A stretch of 64,000 bases of DNA. Origin: Ornithinibacter aureus. GTDB taxonomy: Bacteria > Actinomycetota > Actinomycetes > Actinomycetales > Dermatophilaceae. The notes below the pieces were generated by a model. It made no database searches. It saw nothing but the letters and a program-made list of their open reading frames with translations, and had not been told where the DNA came from. The position numbers were made by a program, and so were the translations under genes. Positions 25,588 to 34,783 of the stretch are shown in pieces. Positions within the stretch are counted from its first letter, which is position 1. Each line of letters opens with the position of its first letter. The stretch covers positions 62,001 to 126,000 of the forward strand of contig NZ_VMSB01000001.1 of the NCBI RefSeq assembly GCF_009858245.1, read 5' to 3'.

Positions 25588-27080
25588 GGCGCGTCGTCGT
25601 CGTCGGCCACGGGATGGTCGGCGCCAGGTTCGTCGAGGAGCTCGTCGAGGCCGACCCCCGGGTCGTGGTGACCGTGCTCGGGAAGGAGCCCCTGGCGGCC
25701 TACAACCGGGTGCTCCTGTCCAGCGTCGTCGCGGGGTCCAAGAGCCCCCAGGTGCTCGGGCTCGCCGCTCCGTGGCACCCGCGGGTCGAGGTGCTCACCG
25801 GTGTCACGGCAACCCGGATCGACCGCGAGCGCGCGGTCGTCGTGGACGACCGCGGCACCTCCCACGGCTACGACGAGCTCGTGCTCGCCACCGGTTCTGC
25901 CGCGCGCGTGCCGGCGATCCAGGGCGTCGCCTACGACGAGGGCCTGGTCGACGGGGTCTTCGTGCTCAAGGACATGGCCGACGCCACGGGCATCGTCGCG
26001 GCCGCCGAGAGCGGCCGGCGGGCCGTGGTGCTCGGCGCGGGGGTGCTCGGCATCGAGGTCGCCACGGGCCTGGCCCAGCGCGGACTCGCGGTGCGCGTCG
26101 TGCACGTCGCCGAGAGGCTCATGGAGCGCCAGCTCGGGTGGGAGGCCTCGCAGGTGGCCGTGGCCAGCCTCGAGCGGCTGGGCATCACCACCCACGTCGG
26201 CGCCTCGGTCGTCGGGGTCCGCACCCGGCGGGGACGCCTGGAGAGCGTGCGGTTCGCCGACGGCATCGAGGCTGCCACCGACCTCTTCGTCATGTGCACG
26301 GGGACGGTGCCCGAGAGCATGCTCGCCCGGCGGGCCGGGCTCTCGGTCGACCGGGGCATCGTCGTCGGGGACGACCTCACGAGCCCGGACGACCCGCACG
26401 TGCACGCCATCGGCGACTGCGCCCAGCCTCCGGGCGGCGCCAGTGGCCTCGTCGCCCAGGGGTGGCAGCAGGCCAGCCGCCTCGTCGCCCGGCTCACGGC
26501 ACGGTCGGTGACGTCGGCTGAGTGCGCGACCCACGACGTGGTGCGGGTCAAGGCGTCCGGCATGTCGATGGTGAGCATGGGCGTCTGCGGCGACTTCGAC
26601 CGTGACGACCCGCGCTACCGGGTGCTGTCGCTGAAGGATCCCGAGCACGGGCGCTACGTCGAGGTCGTCGTCTCCGCCGGGGCCCTCGTCGGTGCCACGT
26701 GCATCGGCGACGCCGACGTCGCGACGACCCTGTCGGCGCTGTACACCCGGTCGCTCCCGGTGCCCGAGGACCCGGCCCTGCTCCTGGTACGGGCACTCGC
26801 GGGCGGCGGCCCGGCATCCGCGGCGAAGCGACCCGACGAGCTCGATGACGCCGACCGCGTCTGCACGTGCAACAGCGTCACCGCGGGGCGGATCCGGGAT
26901 GCCGTGCGCGGCGGCTGCGCGTCCGTCGCCGACGTGGCCGCAGCGACGCGGGCCAGCACCGGGTGCGGCGACTGCGCCTCCGTGGTGCAGGCCCTGATCA
27001 GCAGTGGGACCCCGACCGAGATCGTCACCGACAGCACCACCGAGACCGGGACCAAGGCCCTGGTGAGGAGCCAGCCATGA
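25584..27080 (+). CDS. FAD-dependent electron-transfer subunit of nitrate reductase (NirB-N-like)
   Basis: A 498-residue pyridine nucleotide-disulfide oxidoreductase: GHGMVGARFVEELVE (FAD), VVLGAGVLGIEVATGLAQRG (NAD(P)H), and HAIGDCAQPPGG. The C terminus carries a BFD-like [2Fe-2S] domain with CTCN and GCGDC cysteines. It resembles the N-terminal half of nitrite reductase and Bacillus NasB, which passes NAD(P)H electrons to the nitrate reductase. An AGGAGG ribosome-binding site precedes the ATG. It is flanked by four-base overlaps on both sides. Confidence 0.88.
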   Translation: MRRVVVVGHGMVGARFVEELVEADPRVVVTVLGKEPLAAYNRVLLSSVVAGSKSPQVLGLAAPWHPRVEVLTGVTATRIDRERAVVVDDRGTSHGYDELVLATGSAARVPAIQGVAYDEGLVDGVFVLKDMADATGIVAAAESGRRAVVLGAGVLGIEVATGLAQRGLAVRVVHVAERLMERQLGWEASQVAVASLERLGITTHVGASVVGVRTRRGRLESVRFADGIEAATDLFVMCTGTVPESMLARRAGLSVDRGIVVGDDLTSPDDPHVHAIGDCAQPPGGASGLVAQGWQQASRLVARLTARSVTSAECATHDVVRVKASGMSMVSMGVCGDFDRDDPRYRVLSLKDPEHGRYVEVVVSAGALVGATCIGDADVATTLSALYTRSLPVPEDPALLLVRALAGGGPASAAKRPDELDDADRVCTCNSVTAGRIRDAVRGGCASVADVAAATRASTGCGDCASVVQALISSGTPTEIVTDSTTETGTKALVRSQP

Positions 27081-29665
27081 GCGAGCACGTCGTCGTCGTC
27101 GGTGGGGGCATGGTCGCCCACCGCTTCGTGGAGGCGCTGACCGCCCGGGACACCGGGTCGGCCTTCCACGTCACCGTCGTCGCCGAGGAGGACCGGGCGC
27201 CGTACGACCGGGTCGGCCTCAGCGCCTTCTTCTCCGGGTCGACGCCCGAGGACCTCACGCTCGGTGCGCCGGGACTGTGGGAGTCGCCGGGGACCACCCT
27301 GCGCACGGGGTCGCGTGCGGTCTCGCTCGACCGCGAGGGGCAGTGCGTGACGACCGCGGACGGCACGAGGCTGGCCTACGACCACCTCGTGCTCGCGACC
27401 GGCTCCTACGCCTGGGTGCCCCCAGTGCCCGGCGCCGACCTCGCGGGGGTCTTCGTCTACCGCACGATCGACGACGTCATCGCGCTGCGGGACTGGGTCG
27501 TACGTCGGGCGGCCGAGCTGGGGCGACCGGTGCGCGGTGCCGTCATCGGGGGAGGGCTGCTCGGTCTGGAGGCGGCCGGGGCCGTGGTCGGCCTGGGTGC
27601 GGAGTGCACCGTGGTCGAGTTCGCGCCGCGGCTGATGGCGCTCCAGGTCGACGAGGGCGGTGGCCACGCGTTGCGGCGCACCATCGAGGCGATGGGGGTC
27701 GATGTCCGGCTCGGCACCGCGTCGGAGCGGATCGAGGCGGATGCCGACGGGCGTGTCGCCGGGCTGCGACTCTCCGGGGAGGAGGACCCGCTGCCGGTCG
27801 ACGTCGTCGTCTTCGCGACCGGCGTGCGGCCGCGCGACGAGCTCGCCGGGGCTGCGGGCCTGCCGACGGGTGCCCGGGGCGGAGTGGTCGTCGACGAGGG
27901 TTGCCGCACGCCGGACCCCCTGATCTGGGCGATCGGCGAAGTCGCCTGCATCGAGGGTCGCTGCCTGGGTCTCGTCGCGCCCGGCTACACGATGGCCGAG
28001 ATCGCCGTCGACCGGCTGCTCGGGGGCGACGCGACGTTCCCCGGGGCCGACCTGTCCACCAAGCTCAAGCTGCTCGGGGTCGACGTCGCGTCCTTCGGGG
28101 ACGCCTTCGCGACGACGCCCGGCGCACTCGAGCTCGTGCACTCCGACCCGGTGGCCGGGGTCTACAAGAAGCTCGTCGTCACCGACGACGCCCGAACCCT
28201 CCTCGGCGGTGTCCTCGTCGGCGACGCGTCCGCGTACGCCTCGCTGCGCCCGATGGTCGGGGCCGAGCTCGGAGCCGACCCGGGGCTGTGGCTGCTGCCC
28301 GAGAACGCCGGCGCCGCGCGGCCGCAGGTGGACCTGCCGGCCGAGGCCGCCGTCTGCTCGTGCAACAACGTCACGGTGGGGGCAGTGCGTGACGCGGTCA
28401 CCGACCACCAGTGCCACGACGTCGCCGCGGTCAAGGCCTGCACCCGGGCCGGGACGTCCTGCGGTTCGTGCATCCCGCTCGTGAAGAAGATCATGGGTGC
28501 CGAGATGGCCAAGGCCGGGGTCATCGTCTCCACCGCCCTGTGCGAGCACGTCGGGCTGTCGCGGGCCGAGCTCTTCAACGCCGTCATGGTCAGCGAGCTG
28601 CGAACCTTCAGCGAGATCCTCACCCGGTTCGGCACCGGTCGCGGCTGCGACATCTGCAAGCCGGTCATCGCCTCGATCCTGGCGTCGCTCTACGACGAGC
28701 ACGTGCTCGCCGGTGACCGGGCCGCCCTGCAGGACACCAACGACCGGTACATGGCCAACCTGCAGAAGGACGGCACGTACTCCGTGGTGCCACGGGTGCC
28801 GGGTGGCGAGATCCTCCCGGAGCAGCTCGTGCTCATCGGCCGGATCGCCCAGGACTACGGGCTCTACACGAAGATCACCGGTGGCCAGCGCATCGACCTC
28901 TTCGGGGCCCGGCTCGAGCAGCTGCCCGGCATCTGGCAGCGGCTCGTCGACGGCGGGATGGAGTCGGGGCACGCCTACGGCAAGTCCCTGCGCACCGTGA
29001 AGTCGTGCGTCGGCTCGTCCTGGTGCCGCTTCGGGGTGCAGGACTCGGTCGGGATGGCCGTGCTCCTCGAGCTGCGCTACCGCGGGCTGCGCAGCCCGCA
29101 CAAGATCAAGCTCGGGGTCTCCGGGTGCGCCCGCGAGTGCGCCGAGGCGCGCGGAAAGGACGTCGGCCTGATCGCCACCGAGAACGGCTGGAACATCTAC
29201 GTGGGGGGCAACGGGGGGTTCACCCCCCGGCACGCCGAGCTGCTCGTCGAGGACGTCGACGACGCGACCGCTATCGCGATCATCGACCGCTACCTCGTCT
29301 ACTACGTGCGCACCGCCGACCGCCTCCAGCGCACGGCCCCGTGGCAGCAGGAGCACGAGGGCGGACTCGACCGCATCCGCGAGATCGTCGTCGACGACGC
29401 CCTGGGGATCGCCGCCGACCTCGAGGCGCACATGGCCCGCCACGTCGACGACTACGAGGACGAGTGGGCCGCGGTGCTGCGCGACCCGGTGCGGCTGCGC
29501 CAGTTCTCGTCCTTCGTCAACGCGCCGGATGCCGCCGACCCCACGCTCGCGTACGTCACCGAACGCGGTCAGCGCCGCCCCGCGACCGCAGCCGAGCGCG
29601 CCGCCGGCGGCACGTCATCCGGACCCGTCCTCATCGCCCCGACCACCTTGGAGGTTCGCTCATGA
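27077..29665 (+). CDS. nirB: Nitrite reductase (NADH) large subunit
   Basis: An 862-residue siroheme enzyme reducing nitrite to ammonium. Domains in order: FAD/NAD(P)H oxidoreductase (VVVGGGMVAHRF, GAVIGGGLLGLEAAG), a BFD-like [2Fe-2S] domain (CSCNN and SCGSC), and sulfite/nitrite reductase domains with siroheme/[4Fe-4S] cysteines in KSCVGSSWCRFG and GVSGCARECAEARG. It is translationally coupled to the genes on both sides. Confidence 0.95.
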   Translation: MSEHVVVVGGGMVAHRFVEALTARDTGSAFHVTVVAEEDRAPYDRVGLSAFFSGSTPEDLTLGAPGLWESPGTTLRTGSRAVSLDREGQCVTTADGTRLAYDHLVLATGSYAWVPPVPGADLAGVFVYRTIDDVIALRDWVVRRAAELGRPVRGAVIGGGLLGLEAAGAVVGLGAECTVVEFAPRLMALQVDEGGGHALRRTIEAMGVDVRLGTASERIEADADGRVAGLRLSGEEDPLPVDVVVFATGVRPRDELAGAAGLPTGARGGVVVDEGCRTPDPLIWAIGEVACIEGRCLGLVAPGYTMAEIAVDRLLGGDATFPGADLSTKLKLLGVDVASFGDAFATTPGALELVHSDPVAGVYKKLVVTDDARTLLGGVLVGDASAYASLRPMVGAELGADPGLWLLPENAGAARPQVDLPAEAAVCSCNNVTVGAVRDAVTDHQCHDVAAVKACTRAGTSCGSCIPLVKKIMGAEMAKAGVIVSTALCEHVGLSRAELFNAVMVSELRTFSEILTRFGTGRGCDICKPVIASILASLYDEHVLAGDRAALQDTNDRYMANLQKDGTYSVVPRVPGGEILPEQLVLIGRIAQDYGLYTKITGGQRIDLFGARLEQLPGIWQRLVDGGMESGHAYGKSLRTVKSCVGSSWCRFGVQDSVGMAVLLELRYRGLRSPHKIKLGVSGCARECAEARGKDVGLIATENGWNIYVGGNGGFTPRHAELLVEDVDDATAIAIIDRYLVYYVRTADRLQRTAPWQQEHEGGLDRIREIVVDDALGIAADLEAHMARHVDDYEDEWAAVLRDPVRLRQFSSFVNAPDAADPTLAYVTERGQRRPATAAERAAGGTSSGPVLIAPTTLEVRS

Positions 29666-30036
29666 CTGCCGTCGCAGACCGCCTGACCCGTGTGCACATC
29701 TGCTCGTACGACGACCTCACACCCGAGCTCGGCGTCGCCGCGATCGTCGGCGGCGAGCAGGTCGCCGTCTTCCGCCTCGCCGATGGCAGGGTGTTCGCCG
29801 TGTCGAACCTGTGCCCGTTCTCCGGGGCCGCGGTGATCTCCCGGGGCATCACAGGCTCCCGCGGGGACGTACCGACGATCTCGTCGCCCGTCTACAAGCA
29901 GGTCTTCTCCCTGGTGGACGGTCGGTGCCTGGACACCGTGGACAAGTCTCCGCTGCCAGGTCATGGACCGGACTTGGTGGTACACACCGTGAGCGTTGAC
30001 GATGGTCGGGTGACCATCGACCTCTTGGGTTCCTAG
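29662..30036 (+). CDS. nirD: Nitrite reductase (NADH) small subunit
   Basis: A 124-residue NirD with the Rieske-like fold (AVFRLADGRVFAVSNLCPFSGAAV, SSPVYKQVFSL). As in other NirD proteins the Rieske ligands are missing: only one Cys remains in CPF and the second C-x2-H box is absent, so it is structural rather than electron-carrying. A GGAGG ribosome-binding site and an ATGA overlap tie it to nirB. Confidence 0.93.
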   Translation: MTAVADRLTRVHICSYDDLTPELGVAAIVGGEQVAVFRLADGRVFAVSNLCPFSGAAVISRGITGSRGDVPTISSPVYKQVFSLVDGRCLDTVDKSPLPGHGPDLVVHTVSVDDGRVTIDLLGS

Positions 30037-31269
30037 GTGACGACGCTCGTCGGCCTGGACCTCACCGGACGCCGCGTCGTCGTCGTCGGCGCCGGTGTCG
30101 TCGGCACGCGCCGCGCCCGCCGGCTGATCGAGGACGGTGCACGCGTCGTGCTCGTCGACCCGAGCCCGAGCGAGGACGCCCGGCGGATGGCCAGCCACGG
30201 CGACGTCGAGGTCGTGGAGCGGGCCGTGGTGGCCTCGGACCTCGACGGGGCCTGGCTCGTGGTCGCCGCGACGGACGACCCCGCCCTGAACGCCGAGGTC
30301 GCCCGGTGGTGCCTGGCGGGCCGGACGTGGTGCGTCAACGCCTCCGGCTTCCGCGCTGGAACGGCCCGTGTGGCGGCGTCGAGCACCCACGGCGACCTCA
30401 CCGTCGGCGTGGTGTCCGCTGGCGACCCCGACCCCCGTCGGGTCGCGACCGTGCGCGACGCCCTGGCGTCCCACGTGGAGTCGGGTGCGGTCGACCTGCG
30501 GCGCCGACGCAAGCGGCGGGGGAGGGTCGTGCTCGTCGGCAGCGGCCCCGGTGACCCGGGCCTGGTGCCGGTGGCCGGCCTCGAGGCGCTCGCCACCGCC
30601 GACGTCGTGGTCACCGACCGGCTCGGCGCCACGGCGCTGCTCGACCGGCTGCCCGCCGACGTCGAGATCGTCAACGTGGGCAAGAGCCCGACCAACCACC
30701 CGGTGCCGCAGGCCGAGATCAACGCGATCCTCGTCGACCGAGCGCTCCGCGGCCTGACCGTCGTGCGCTTCAAGGGCGGCGACCCGTACGTCTTCGGCCG
30801 CGGGGGCGAGGAGGTGCACGCCTGTCGGCGGGCCGGCGTGGAGGTCTCCGTGGTGCCCGGCATCACCTCCGCGTTCAGCGTGCCGGCGCTGGCCGGCATC
30901 CCGGTCACGCAGCGGGGCGTCGCCACCTCGGTGCACGTCACGTCAGGGCACGTCGGGGCGGATGCCGCGGCGCTGGCCGCGCTCGCGGCCGGCGCCACCG
31001 TCGTCTTCCTCATGGGTGTCTCCGCCCTGCCGGGCATCTGCGCCGCGGCGCTCGAGCAGGGTGTGGCTGCCGACCTGCCGGTCGCGATGATCGAGCAGGG
31101 GTCGACCGCCACCGAGCGGGTGACCCGTGCGACCGTCGGCACCGCGGCGCAGGTCGCGAGCACGGCGGGTGTCAGGGCCCCGGCGATCATCGTCATGGGT
31201 CGGGTCGCCGCACCGGGGTTCCTCGACGACCCCGTGTGCGCGACGACGGGGGTGTCCGACGATGACTGA
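30037..31269 (+). CDS. Siroheme synthase: precorrin-2 dehydrogenase / uroporphyrinogen-III methyltransferase
   Basis: A 410-residue two-domain protein. The N-terminal ~155 residues start with a Rossmann motif (VVVVGAGVVGTRRARRLIE) typical of precorrin-2 dehydrogenase. The C-terminal part is SUMT: VLVGSGPGDPGLVPVAGLEA, VRFKGGDPYVFGRGGEE, SVVPGITSAF. This is CysG-like but with the ferrochelatase left to the CbiX gene nearby. Its GTG abuts the nirD stop, so it belongs to the operon and supplies siroheme to NirB. Confidence 0.92.
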   Translation: MTTLVGLDLTGRRVVVVGAGVVGTRRARRLIEDGARVVLVDPSPSEDARRMASHGDVEVVERAVVASDLDGAWLVVAATDDPALNAEVARWCLAGRTWCVNASGFRAGTARVAASSTHGDLTVGVVSAGDPDPRRVATVRDALASHVESGAVDLRRRRKRRGRVVLVGSGPGDPGLVPVAGLEALATADVVVTDRLGATALLDRLPADVEIVNVGKSPTNHPVPQAEINAILVDRALRGLTVVRFKGGDPYVFGRGGEEVHACRRAGVEVSVVPGITSAFSVPALAGIPVTQRGVATSVHVTSGHVGADAAALAALAAGATVVFLMGVSALPGICAAALEQGVAADLPVAMIEQGSTATERVTRATVGTAAQVASTAGVRAPAIIVMGRVAAPGFLDDPVCATTGVSDDD

Positions 31270-32398
31270 GCCGGTGCGCACGACGAACGTCCCGGTCACC
31301 GGGCCGGCCCTTGCCGGCTGCGTCATCGCGGTGACCGCGGACCGCCGGTTCAAGGAGCTCGCCAACGCCCTTGAACGCCGCGGAGCGAGCGTCGAGCACG
31401 CCCCGGCGCTCGTCGTCGTGCCCAACCTCGACGACGAGAGCCTCGTGGAGCACACGCGGGTGATCATCGCCGACCCGCCGGACGTCGTCGTCGCCACCAC
31501 CGGGATCGGCTTTCGCGGCTGGATCGAGGCGGCGGATGCCGCTGGGCTGGCCGAGGACCTGCTCGACGTCTTCGCGGCTGCTCGCCTCATCGCCCGGGGG
31601 CCCAAGGCGCGCGGTGCCATCGAGGCCGCTGGGCTGACGGCCGACTGGGTGGCCCAGTCCGAGACCGCCGCCGAGATCGAGGAGTTCCTGCTCGCCGAGG
31701 GGGTGGACGGGGTGCGGATCGCCGTCCAGCACCACGGGAGCGGCGCCGACGGCCTCGACGAGGCCTTCGCGGCGGGTGGGGCCGCGGTGAACAGCGTCGT
31801 CGTCTACAGCTGGGGCGCCTCGGACCCCGAGGTGCTGGCGGCCTCGGTGGCGCGCACCGCGGACGGCCTGCACGACGCCGTCGTCTTCACGTCGGCGCCG
31901 GGCGTGCACGCCTGGCTCGACACGGCATCCGCCGCTCAGCTCGACGCGATCCGCGCGCACAACGTGAGCGGACGTCTCGTGCTCGCCACGGTGGGGCCGA
32001 TCACGGCAGCCCCGCTGTCGGCAGCCGGGATGGTTCCGCTCGTCCCGGGCCGTTGGCGACTCGGGGCGGTGGTGCGTGAGCTCGTGACCCACTACGCGCT
32101 GCAGCCCACGCTCGAGACGGTGGCCGGACCGCTCGCCGTGCGCGCCCGCGGGGCTGTGCTCGACGGTCGGGCGCTCTCCCTGACGCCCGCGGGGGCCAGC
32201 ATCCTCGCCGAGCTCGCTCGCGCCGAGGGGGCGGTCGTCCCGCGCGAGCGGCTGCAGGCCCTGCTCCCCGGCGGGTCCAGCGACGGCCACGCCGTCGAGA
32301 CGGCCATGGCCCGGCTGCGCGAGTCCTGCGGGTCCAAGGACGTCGTGCGCACCGTGGTCAAGCGCGGGTACGCCCTGGCCCTGGCGCCTCCGTCGTGA
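31262..32398 (+). CDS. hemD: Uroporphyrinogen-III synthase with C-terminal winged-helix domain
   Basis: A 378-residue protein. Residues ~20-265 form the HemD fold (ADRRFKELANALERRGASVE, TTGIGFRGWIEAADAAG, FTSAPGVHAWLD, VGPITAAPL) that closes hydroxymethylbilane to uroporphyrinogen III. Residues ~290-375 look like an OmpR-type winged helix (LTPAGASILAELARAEGAVV, then AVETAMARLRESCG and VVKRGYALAL). This fusion is known in actinobacteria. It may link tetrapyrrole synthesis to nitrogen regulation (inference). It overlaps the previous gene by eight bases. Confidence 0.88.
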   Translation: MTEPVRTTNVPVTGPALAGCVIAVTADRRFKELANALERRGASVEHAPALVVVPNLDDESLVEHTRVIIADPPDVVVATTGIGFRGWIEAADAAGLAEDLLDVFAAARLIARGPKARGAIEAAGLTADWVAQSETAAEIEEFLLAEGVDGVRIAVQHHGSGADGLDEAFAAGGAAVNSVVVYSWGASDPEVLAASVARTADGLHDAVVFTSAPGVHAWLDTASAAQLDAIRAHNVSGRLVLATVGPITAAPLSAAGMVPLVPGRWRLGAVVRELVTHYALQPTLETVAGPLAVRARGAVLDGRALSLTPAGASILAELARAEGAVVPRERLQALLPGGSSDGHAVETAMARLRESCGSKDVVRTVVKRGYALALAPPS

Positions 32399-33204
32399 GC
32401 GCGGCGCTCGTCGTCTGCGCGCACGGTACCCGAGACCCCGCGGGTCGCGCGACGATCTCTGCGGTCGTCGCTGCGGTGGCCGCGCGACTTCCCGACGTGC
32501 GGGTGCTCGAGGCCTACGTCGACGTGCACGGCCCGGACGTCGTCGAGGTCGTGGACGGGCTGCCGGAGGGGGAGGGTGGCGTCGTGGTGCCGCTCCTGCT
32601 CGCTGGTGGCTACCACGTGCACGTCGACATCGCACAGGCCGTTGCCGCTCGCCCCGACGTGCTCGCCACGGCCGCGCTCGGGCCCGACGAGCGACTCGTC
32701 GACATCGTGCTCGACCGCCTGCGCGCGGCCGGGGCCAACCCGGGGATGCCGGTCGTGCTCGTGCCGGCCGGTTCCAGTGACGCGCGCGCCCAGGCCGACA
32801 GCGCCGTCGTCGTCGAGGCACTGGCCCGGCGATGGAGCGGCCCGGTGTCCCTCGGGTTCGCAGCGGGCCCGCAGCCCTCCGCCGCGGATGCCGTGGCCCT
32901 GGCTCGCGGGTCGAGCCGCGGTCCGGTGGCCCTGGCGTCGTACCTGCTCGCCCCCGGCTTCTTCCAGCGCCGGCTCGAGGACGCCGGTGCCGCGGTCGTC
33001 ACGGGGCCCCTGGCTCCTGACGAGCGGATCGTCGACATCGTCATCGACCGCTACCGCTCCGCCACGGGGTCAGCCCCAGCCGAGGGCCCGCAGCAGGGCG
33101 GCGAGGGCACCCGCGGCGAGGACGACGACGAGGAAGTTGGCGCGCAGCAGGAGCAGCACCACCGCCGCCGCGACCGCGACGAGACGGGCGTCGACGACGA
33201 GTGA
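32395..33204 (+). CDS. Sirohydrochlorin chelatase (CbiX/SirB-like) with overlapping tail
   Basis: A 269-residue protein whose first ~225 residues are two CbiX-like halves: LVVCAHGTRDPAG at the start and VPLLLAGGYHVHVDI with metal-binding His, then LLAPGFFQRRL and ERIVDIVIDRYR. It would insert iron into sirohydrochlorin to finish siroheme for NirB. The last ~45 residues are hydrophilic, Glu/Gln/Arg-rich, and lie antisense over azlD; they look like read-through after loss of the original stop. It overlaps hemD by four bases (GTGA). Confidence 0.85.
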   Translation: MSAALVVCAHGTRDPAGRATISAVVAAVAARLPDVRVLEAYVDVHGPDVVEVVDGLPEGEGGVVVPLLLAGGYHVHVDIAQAVAARPDVLATAALGPDERLVDIVLDRLRAAGANPGMPVVLVPAGSSDARAQADSAVVVEALARRWSGPVSLGFAAGPQPSAADAVALARGSSRGPVALASYLLAPGFFQRRLEDAGAAVVTGPLAPDERIVDIVIDRYRSATGSAPAEGPQQGGEGTRGEDDDEEVGAQQEQHHRRRDRDETGVDDE

Positions 33205-33384
33205 CCCGGCATCCCCGGTCACGGTCTGGACGACGACGAGCGCCGCGAGGAGCGCCACGGGCAGCAGGGTCGTCACCCGCTGGGTGCGCTCCCCGGCCAT
33301 CAGGCTCTCGGGCACGAGGTACCCCGCGAGCTTGACCGCGAAGGACAACGCGCACGCGAGGAGGACGGCACCCCACAGGCTCAT
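33070..33384 (-). CDS. azlD: AzlD-type branched-chain amino acid exporter small subunit
   Basis: A 104-residue protein with four hydrophobic segments (WGAVLLACALSFAVKLAGYL, VTTLLPVALLAALVVVQTV and two near the C terminus), matching AzlD. It pairs with AzlC to export branched-chain amino acids or azaleucine. Its start overlaps the azlC stop by four bases; its 3' 135 bases lie opposite the chelatase gene tail. Confidence 0.85.
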   Translation of the reverse strand: MSLWGAVLLACALSFAVKLAGYLVPESLMAGERTQRVTTLLPVALLAALVVVQTVTGDAGSLVVDARLVAVAAAVVLLLLRANFLVVVLAAGALAALLRALGWG

Positions 33385-34130
33385 GGGGTCGGGTCCGATC
33401 CGGGCAGGGTTCCGTCAGCACCCTCGAGCGGTCCTTCATGGCGTCCCGGGTGACGGAGGCCGACGACCAGGGCCGCGGTGGCGGCGAGGATGACCGGGAC
33501 CCCGGCGGGCAGCAGGGGGGAGGCGAGCAGCGCGATCGCGATCGCGAGAACCGCGGTCGCGGTCGCGTCGCGGCTCTTCAGGCGCGGCCAGAGCAGGGCG
33601 ACGAAGGCGGCTGCGGCAGCGGCATCCAGACCGAGCCGGCGCGGGTCTCCGAGGGCGTTGCCGAGCAGGGCGCCGAGCAGGGTCGAGGAGTTCCACAGCA
33701 CGAACACGGCGATCCCGGTCTGCCAGAAGCCCAGCCGGCCCGCCTGCGGCTCCGGCTGGGCGATGCCGACGGCCGTCGACTCGTCGATGGTCAGCTGGGC
33801 CGCGGCCAGGAGCTTGACTCCGGTGACCCGCAACAGCTGCGAGGTCTGCAACCCGTAGAGGCCGTTGCGGATGCCGAGCATGGTCGCGGTTCCGATGGCA
33901 GCGGGCGCCGCTGCCAGGCCGCCCGCGGCGACGATGCCGACGAAGGCGAACTGCGAGCCGCCGGTGAACATGACGAGCGAGAGCACCTGGGCCTGCCAGA
34001 TGTCCAGACCGGCTGCCACCGCCAGGGCTCCGAAGCTGACGCCGTACGTGCCGCTCGCTACACCGACCGACCACGCCTGACGCACGACCTCACGTCGGCG
34101 GGCGGGGGAGAGCGGTTCGTCAGCGCTCAC
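33381..34130 (-). CDS. azlC: AzlC-family amino acid exporter subunit
   Basis: A 249-residue membrane protein from a GTG: YGVSFGALAVAAGLDIWQAQ, SLVMFTGGSQFAFVGI and IDESTAVGIAQ are AzlC hallmarks. It forms an exporter with AzlD. The start overlaps the GNAT stop (GTGA), so echA-GNAT-azlC-azlD is a leftward operon. Confidence 0.9.
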   Translation of the reverse strand: MSADEPLSPARRREVVRQAWSVGVASGTYGVSFGALAVAAGLDIWQAQVLSLVMFTGGSQFAFVGIVAAGGLAAAPAAIGTATMLGIRNGLYGLQTSQLLRVTGVKLLAAAQLTIDESTAVGIAQPEPQAGRLGFWQTGIAVFVLWNSSTLLGALLGNALGDPRRLGLDAAAAAAFVALLWPRLKSRDATATAVLAIAIALLASPLLPAGVPVILAATAALVVGLRHPGRHEGPLEGADGTLPGSDPTP

Positions 34131-34783
34131 GCGGGCTCGGCGTCCAGCAGGCTCGCCGACAACCGGACCTCGCGCAAGGACTGCCCGTCGGGGGAGACGA
34201 CCCGGTCGCGGTACGCACCATCGGGCGCGAAGCCGGATGCGGCGGCGAACTCGCGGGCGTTCTCGTCGTGGGCGAGTAGCCACAGGCTCACCGTGTCGGC
34301 CCCGGCCTCGCGCAGCAGGTCGGCGCCGGCGTTGAGCAGGCGTGACCCGTGCCCCTGACGACGTGCGTCGGGGTGCACGCCGAGGACGGTGACCTCGCCG
34401 GTGGCGCCGCCGGCATCCGGGTCCTGCGAGGGTCCGATCGCGCACAGTCCGACGACCTGGTCACCGGCACACGCGACGAGCAGGCGGTGGATGCCGCCGG
34501 GCGGCGCCGCGAGGCTCTCGCGCCACGAGCGCGCGAACGCATCAGGCTCGAACTGGGCGACGACCTCGTCCGGAACACGGCCGGAGTACGCCTCGCGGAA
34601 CACCACTGCCTGCACCAGGCCGACCGCGGGGGCGTCGTTCACCCTGGCGCGTCGGACGCTGGCGTCGGCGAGTGGGCCGGGACCGGCAGCGGACGGGTGG
34701 TCGTGGCCGCCATGAGCACGGACGTCGTGGTCGTGGTCGTGGCCGCCGTGGTGGTGCTGGTGTGGTTCGGACATGACGGTCAC
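34127..34783 (-). CDS. GNAT N-acetyltransferase with His-rich N terminus
   Basis: A 218-residue protein. Residues 8-29 carry clustered His/Asp (HQHHHGGHDHDHD and HGGHDH), a possible metal-binding tail. The GNAT core follows, with VTVLGVHPDARRQGHGSRLL as the acetyl-CoA loop and ENAREFAAASGF at the end. The acceptor is unknown. Translation is coupled to echA upstream and azlC downstream. Confidence 0.8.
   Translation of the reverse strand: MTVMSEPHQHHHGGHDHDHDVRAHGGHDHPSAAGPGPLADASVRRARVNDAPAVGLVQAVVFREAYSGRVPDEVVAQFEPDAFARSWRESLAAPPGGIHRLLVACAGDQVVGLCAIGPSQDPDAGGATGEVTVLGVHPDARRQGHGSRLLNAGADLLREAGADTVSLWLLAHDENAREFAAASGFAPDGAYRDRVVSPDGQSLREVRLSASLLDAEPA

Noticed and set aside
26654-29443. Large antisense ORF opposite nirB (929 residues)
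   Set aside because: Shadow frame of nirB and its neighbour; no recognisable domain and no promoter.
30037-32398. Missing ferrochelatase step for siroheme
   Set aside because: The CysG-like protein lacks a separate chelatase partner at first sight, but the CbiX-like gene at 32395 in the same operon supplies it.
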